Positions 5,862 through 8,303 of a stretch of DNA of 8,303 nt are shown here, one piece after another. The translations under genes and the position numbers were made by a program. This stretch comes from JBGPRB01 sp964422155 (lineage in GTDB: Bacteria > Chloroflexota > Dehalococcoidia > Dehalococcoidales > RBG-16-60-22): positions 1 to 8,303 of the forward strand of contig CAYQZZ010000080.1 in assembly GCA_964422155.1 (NCBI GenBank), read 5' to 3'. Each line of letters opens with the position of its first letter. Position 1 is the first letter of the stretch. The notes beneath the pieces are model-generated. The model worked only from the letters and a program-made list of their open reading frames with translations. It searched no databases and was not told the DNA's origin.

Positions 5862-8072
5862 ATGGAAGTTAATAAATTTCTAGAAAAGGCCAGGGAATAT
5901 CTTCCGCCGGAGAAAATCGCCGTTCTGGAGGATGCCTACAAATTTGCCTCTGAAAAGCATCAGGGGCAGGTACGTCTTTCGGGTGAACCCTTTTTGGAAC
6001 ACCCCTTACAAACGGCCTATATCCTGGCCGAGCTTCAGCTTGATACCAGCTCTCTGGCGGCGGCGCTGCTGCATGATATTCCCGAGGACACCGGTCTGCC
6101 CATAGCGGACATCGAAGCGAAGTTCGGTCCGGAGATAGCCAAGCTGGTTGACGGCACCACCAAGCTGGGTAAAGTTTCCCTGGCCGCCTCCGGAGCCGTA
6201 ACGAGCGCAACGCAGGCAGAGAACCTGAGGAAAATGCTGGTGGCTATGGCTGAGGACCTCCGCGTTGTCTTTATCAAACTGGCGGACCGACTGCACAATA
6301 TGCGTACCCTGGATGCCCTGCCGAAGGAACGCCAGATCGTCAATGCTCAGGAGACCCTGGAGATATACGCGCCGCTGGCACATCGCCTGGGGATATGGGA
6401 ACTGAAATGGCAGCTGGAAGACCTCTCCTTCCGGTATTTACAGCCGCAGCAATACCAGCGGATTGTCGGGCTGGTGGACACCAAGCGCGCCCAGCGGGAG
6501 AAGTTTATCACCCGGGCTATCGAGCTGCTGAAGAAAGAGTTTGACAGGGCCGGCCTGGCGGCGGATATATCCGGCCGACCGAAGCATATTTACAGCATCC
6601 ATCAAAAAATCGAAAAGTACGCCACCATAGGCAAGTACTTCGACGAGATACATGACCTTCTCGCCCTGAGGGTGCTGGTAGGCAGTGAGCCTGAGTGCTG
6701 GAGTGCCATGGGTGTTATCCATGGTCTGTGGCGCCCTTTGCCCGAGACCTTTGACGACTATATTTCCAATCCGAAGCCGAATGGCTACCAGGCGTTGCAT
6801 ACGGCGGTGATGTGCCTTGGCATCAAACCACTGGAGATTCAAATCCGCACCCGCGAGATGCACCATGTCGCCGAATATGGGATGGCCTCTCACTGGCGCT
6901 ATAAAGAGGGCGAAAAGAAGGACATACAGTTCGAGGAGAGGGTGGCCTGGCTGCGCCAGCTAATCGAATGGCACCGTGAGCTCAGCGGCGCCGAGGAATT
7001 CCTGGAGTCGGTCAAGACGGACATTTTCATCGACCAGGTTTTCGTCTATACCCCTACGGGAGAGATAAAAGACCTGCCCAAGGGGGCGACACCGCTCGAT
7101 TTTGCCTACCGGGTCCATACGGACCTTGGGCATCGCTGCATAGGGGCCAAGGTGAATAGCAAGCTGGTAACCCTCAGCTATGAGTTGAAGAACGGGGACG
7201 TCGTCGAAATTGTCTCGGCGAAGGGGGCAAGGGGACCGAGCCTGGACTGGCTTAACCCCAATCTGGGATATGTCAGGACATCACATGCTAGAGCGAAGAT
7301 AAGGCAATGGTTTAACAAGCAGGAGAAGACAGAAAGCATTGAACACGGTCGGCAGATACTGGATAAGGAGTTGCGGCGCCTGGGGATAAAGACGGAACGC
7401 CTGACGCTGGCTGGACTATTTAACTATAGCAACCTGGACGACTTTACGGCGGCGGTGGGGAATGGCAACATTACCGCCCATCAGATTGTCCTGAAGCTGG
7501 CGGCGCAGGAAGAGAAATCGAAGCAGGTGGCAGAGGCTGCTCCAACCAAGGCGGCACCTTCGGCAGTGCAGGTAATGGGGGTCGGCAATTTGGTGACCAA
7601 TATCGCCCAGTGCTGTCACCCCGTCCCCGGCGATAAAATCATCGGTTACATTACGCGGAGTCGCGGCGTTACTATCCATCGTGAGGATTGCTATAATGTC
7701 ATTCACGAAGACGAAAAGGAGAGGTTGATTCCGGTGGAATGGGGCCAGACTGAACTGCTCTACCCGGTCAATATTCAGGTTGAGGCATGGGACAGGGTGG
7801 GTCTGATGCGTGATGTTACCACGCTCGTGGCCGAGGAAAAGGTGAACATAGCCTCAGTGAACCTTGCCAACGGGAATGGGCAGAAAATTACCATGTATTT
7901 AACCCTGGAAACAAAGGGCCTGGCGCAGTTAAGCCAGATTTTAAAGAAGATAGATAATGTAAAAGGCGTCATCAGCGTTAGCCGTATCGGTGACGATATG
8001 TCCAAGCAGAGTACCGCCGATTCCTCGGTTCCGATGAAGAAAGGCGAGGACGTCGGCACAAGTAAAAATTAA
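5862..8072 (+). CDS. rel: Bifunctional-type (p)ppGpp synthetase/hydrolase (RelA/SpoT family)
   Basis: Long RSH enzymes make (p)ppGpp from ATP and GTP/GDP and, when the HD domain is active, degrade it, setting the stringent response at the ribosome. The 736-residue length is normal and all domains are present. HD hydrolase: H47, H71-D72, E75-D76 (HDIPEDT) and DRLHNMRTL (142-150). Synthetase: GRPKHIYSI (238-246), D265, FDDYISNPKPNGYQALHT (297-314) and LEIQIRT with E325. TGS domain about 388-452 (FVYTPTGEIKDLPKGATP). Then a helical region, a Cys/His zinc-type module (CCHPVPGD at 584-591, HREDC at 606-610) and a C-terminal ACT domain about 634-708. The intact HD residues favour hydrolase capacity; the usual HDVVEDT motif reads HDIPEDT. 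Start ATG 5862 is the first in-frame ATG and gives the expected N-terminus, but the SD is weak (GGCGGG, 5851-5856), so translation may be inefficient. rpsT follows after 13 nt. Confidence 0.96.
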   Translation: MEVNKFLEKAREYLPPEKIAVLEDAYKFASEKHQGQVRLSGEPFLEHPLQTAYILAELQLDTSSLAAALLHDIPEDTGLPIADIEAKFGPEIAKLVDGTTKLGKVSLAASGAVTSATQAENLRKMLVAMAEDLRVVFIKLADRLHNMRTLDALPKERQIVNAQETLEIYAPLAHRLGIWELKWQLEDLSFRYLQPQQYQRIVGLVDTKRAQREKFITRAIELLKKEFDRAGLAADISGRPKHIYSIHQKIEKYATIGKYFDEIHDLLALRVLVGSEPECWSAMGVIHGLWRPLPETFDDYISNPKPNGYQALHTAVMCLGIKPLEIQIRTREMHHVAEYGMASHWRYKEGEKKDIQFEERVAWLRQLIEWHRELSGAEEFLESVKTDIFIDQVFVYTPTGEIKDLPKGATPLDFAYRVHTDLGHRCIGAKVNSKLVTLSYELKNGDVVEIVSAKGARGPSLDWLNPNLGYVRTSHARAKIRQWFNKQEKTESIEHGRQILDKELRRLGIKTERLTLAGLFNYSNLDDFTAAVGNGNITAHQIVLKLAAQEEKSKQVAEAAPTKAAPSAVQVMGVGNLVTNIAQCCHPVPGDKIIGYITRSRGVTIHREDCYNVIHEDEKERLIPVEWGQTELLYPVNIQVEAWDRVGLMRDVTTLVAEEKVNIASVNLANGNGQKITMYLTLETKGLAQLSQILKKIDNVKGVISVSRIGDDMSKQSTADSSVPMKKGEDVGTSKN

Positions 8073-8085
8073 GTGGAGGTAAATC

Positions 8086-8303
8086 TTGGGAAGTAAATCA
8101 GCACAGAAGGCAGCACGTGCTGCCGGGAGAAGGCAGCCAAGAAATAAGGCTATCCGCAGCCAGGTGAAAACAGATATATCCAAGGCAGAGAAGCTTATCT
8201 TTACCGGTGAACTAAAAGCTGCTCAGGAAGCCGTGGCGAAGGCAGTCAGCATTCTGGATAAAGCGGCGGAGAAAAAGATGATACACAGCAATAATGCCGC
8301 GCG
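8086..8303 (+). CDS. rpsT: 30S ribosomal protein S20, 5' part
   Basis: S20 is a small basic helical protein that binds 16S rRNA early in assembly of the 30S subunit. Seen: a frame beginning TTG at 8086-8088, reading (M)GSKSAQKAARAAGRRQPRNKAIRSQVKT, then helical sequence with the S20 hallmark KKMIHSNNAAR just before the window end; 72 codons are visible and the C-terminus is cut off. A strong SD, GTGGAGGT (8073-8080), lies 5 nt before the TTG, and no ATG fits the expected N-terminus. TTG starts are known for rpsT in other bacteria, where S20 can repress its own translation; whether that occurs here is inference. The 13-nt gap after the rel stop indicates cotranscription with rel. Confidence 0.93.
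   Translation, partial: MGSKSAQKAARAAGRRQPRNKAIRSQVKTDISKAEKLIFTGELKAAQEAVAKAVSILDKAAEKKMIHSNNAA

Noticed and set aside
1..8303. CRISPR array, integrase, phage or toxin-antitoxin system
   Set aside because: No regularly spaced direct repeats, no recombinase or transposase motifs, and no paired small genes with such signatures were found on either strand.

Overview
The window is an 8.3 kb piece of a draft bacterial scaffold: it contains a 100-N gap, and genes run off both ends. Intergenic DNA is AT-rich and genes are moderately GC-rich. The genes point to an anaerobic member of the Chloroflexota, most likely class Dehalococcoidia. The reasons are a long secreted Asp-box/beta-propeller protein ending in a Pro/Ala-rich stalk and a C-terminal membrane helix (the architecture of the putative S-layer protein of Dehalococcoides relatives), plus hisS and rel close together. 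This placement comes from gene character and recall, not from a search.

Layout, left to right: (1) 1-276, plus strand, the C-terminal end of a MoeA-type molybdopterin molybdenumtransferase. (2) 277-454, a convergent intergenic region with an 88-bp element bounded by perfect 12-bp inverted repeats, then an intrinsic terminator serving the minus-strand gene to its right. (3) 455-3450, minus strand, the large surface protein, broken only by the assembly gap at 2596-2695. (4) 3451-3921, no large gene: a strong extended -10 promoter on the minus strand, a leader of about 205 nt with a 17-codon upstream ORF and a long hairpin, and a second 112-bp copy of the inverted-repeat element directly after hisS. 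(5) 3922-5178, minus strand, hisS. (6) 5325-5729, plus strand, a small cupin protein divergent from hisS. (7) 5862-8072, plus strand, full-length rel (RelA/SpoT family), with its own good promoter. (8) 8086 to the window end, plus strand, rpsT, starting at TTG 13 nt after rel and probably cotranscribed with it.

Together this is a housekeeping and growth-control block (histidyl-tRNA charging, (p)ppGpp metabolism, ribosomal protein S20) beside an envelope gene whose promoter and leader look built for high or regulated expression. The most interesting parts are the structured leader with its small ORF and the pair of terminal-inverted-repeat elements bracketing the surface-protein locus. I see no CRISPR array, transposase, phage gene, rRNA or tRNA, and no convincing new multi-gene system.
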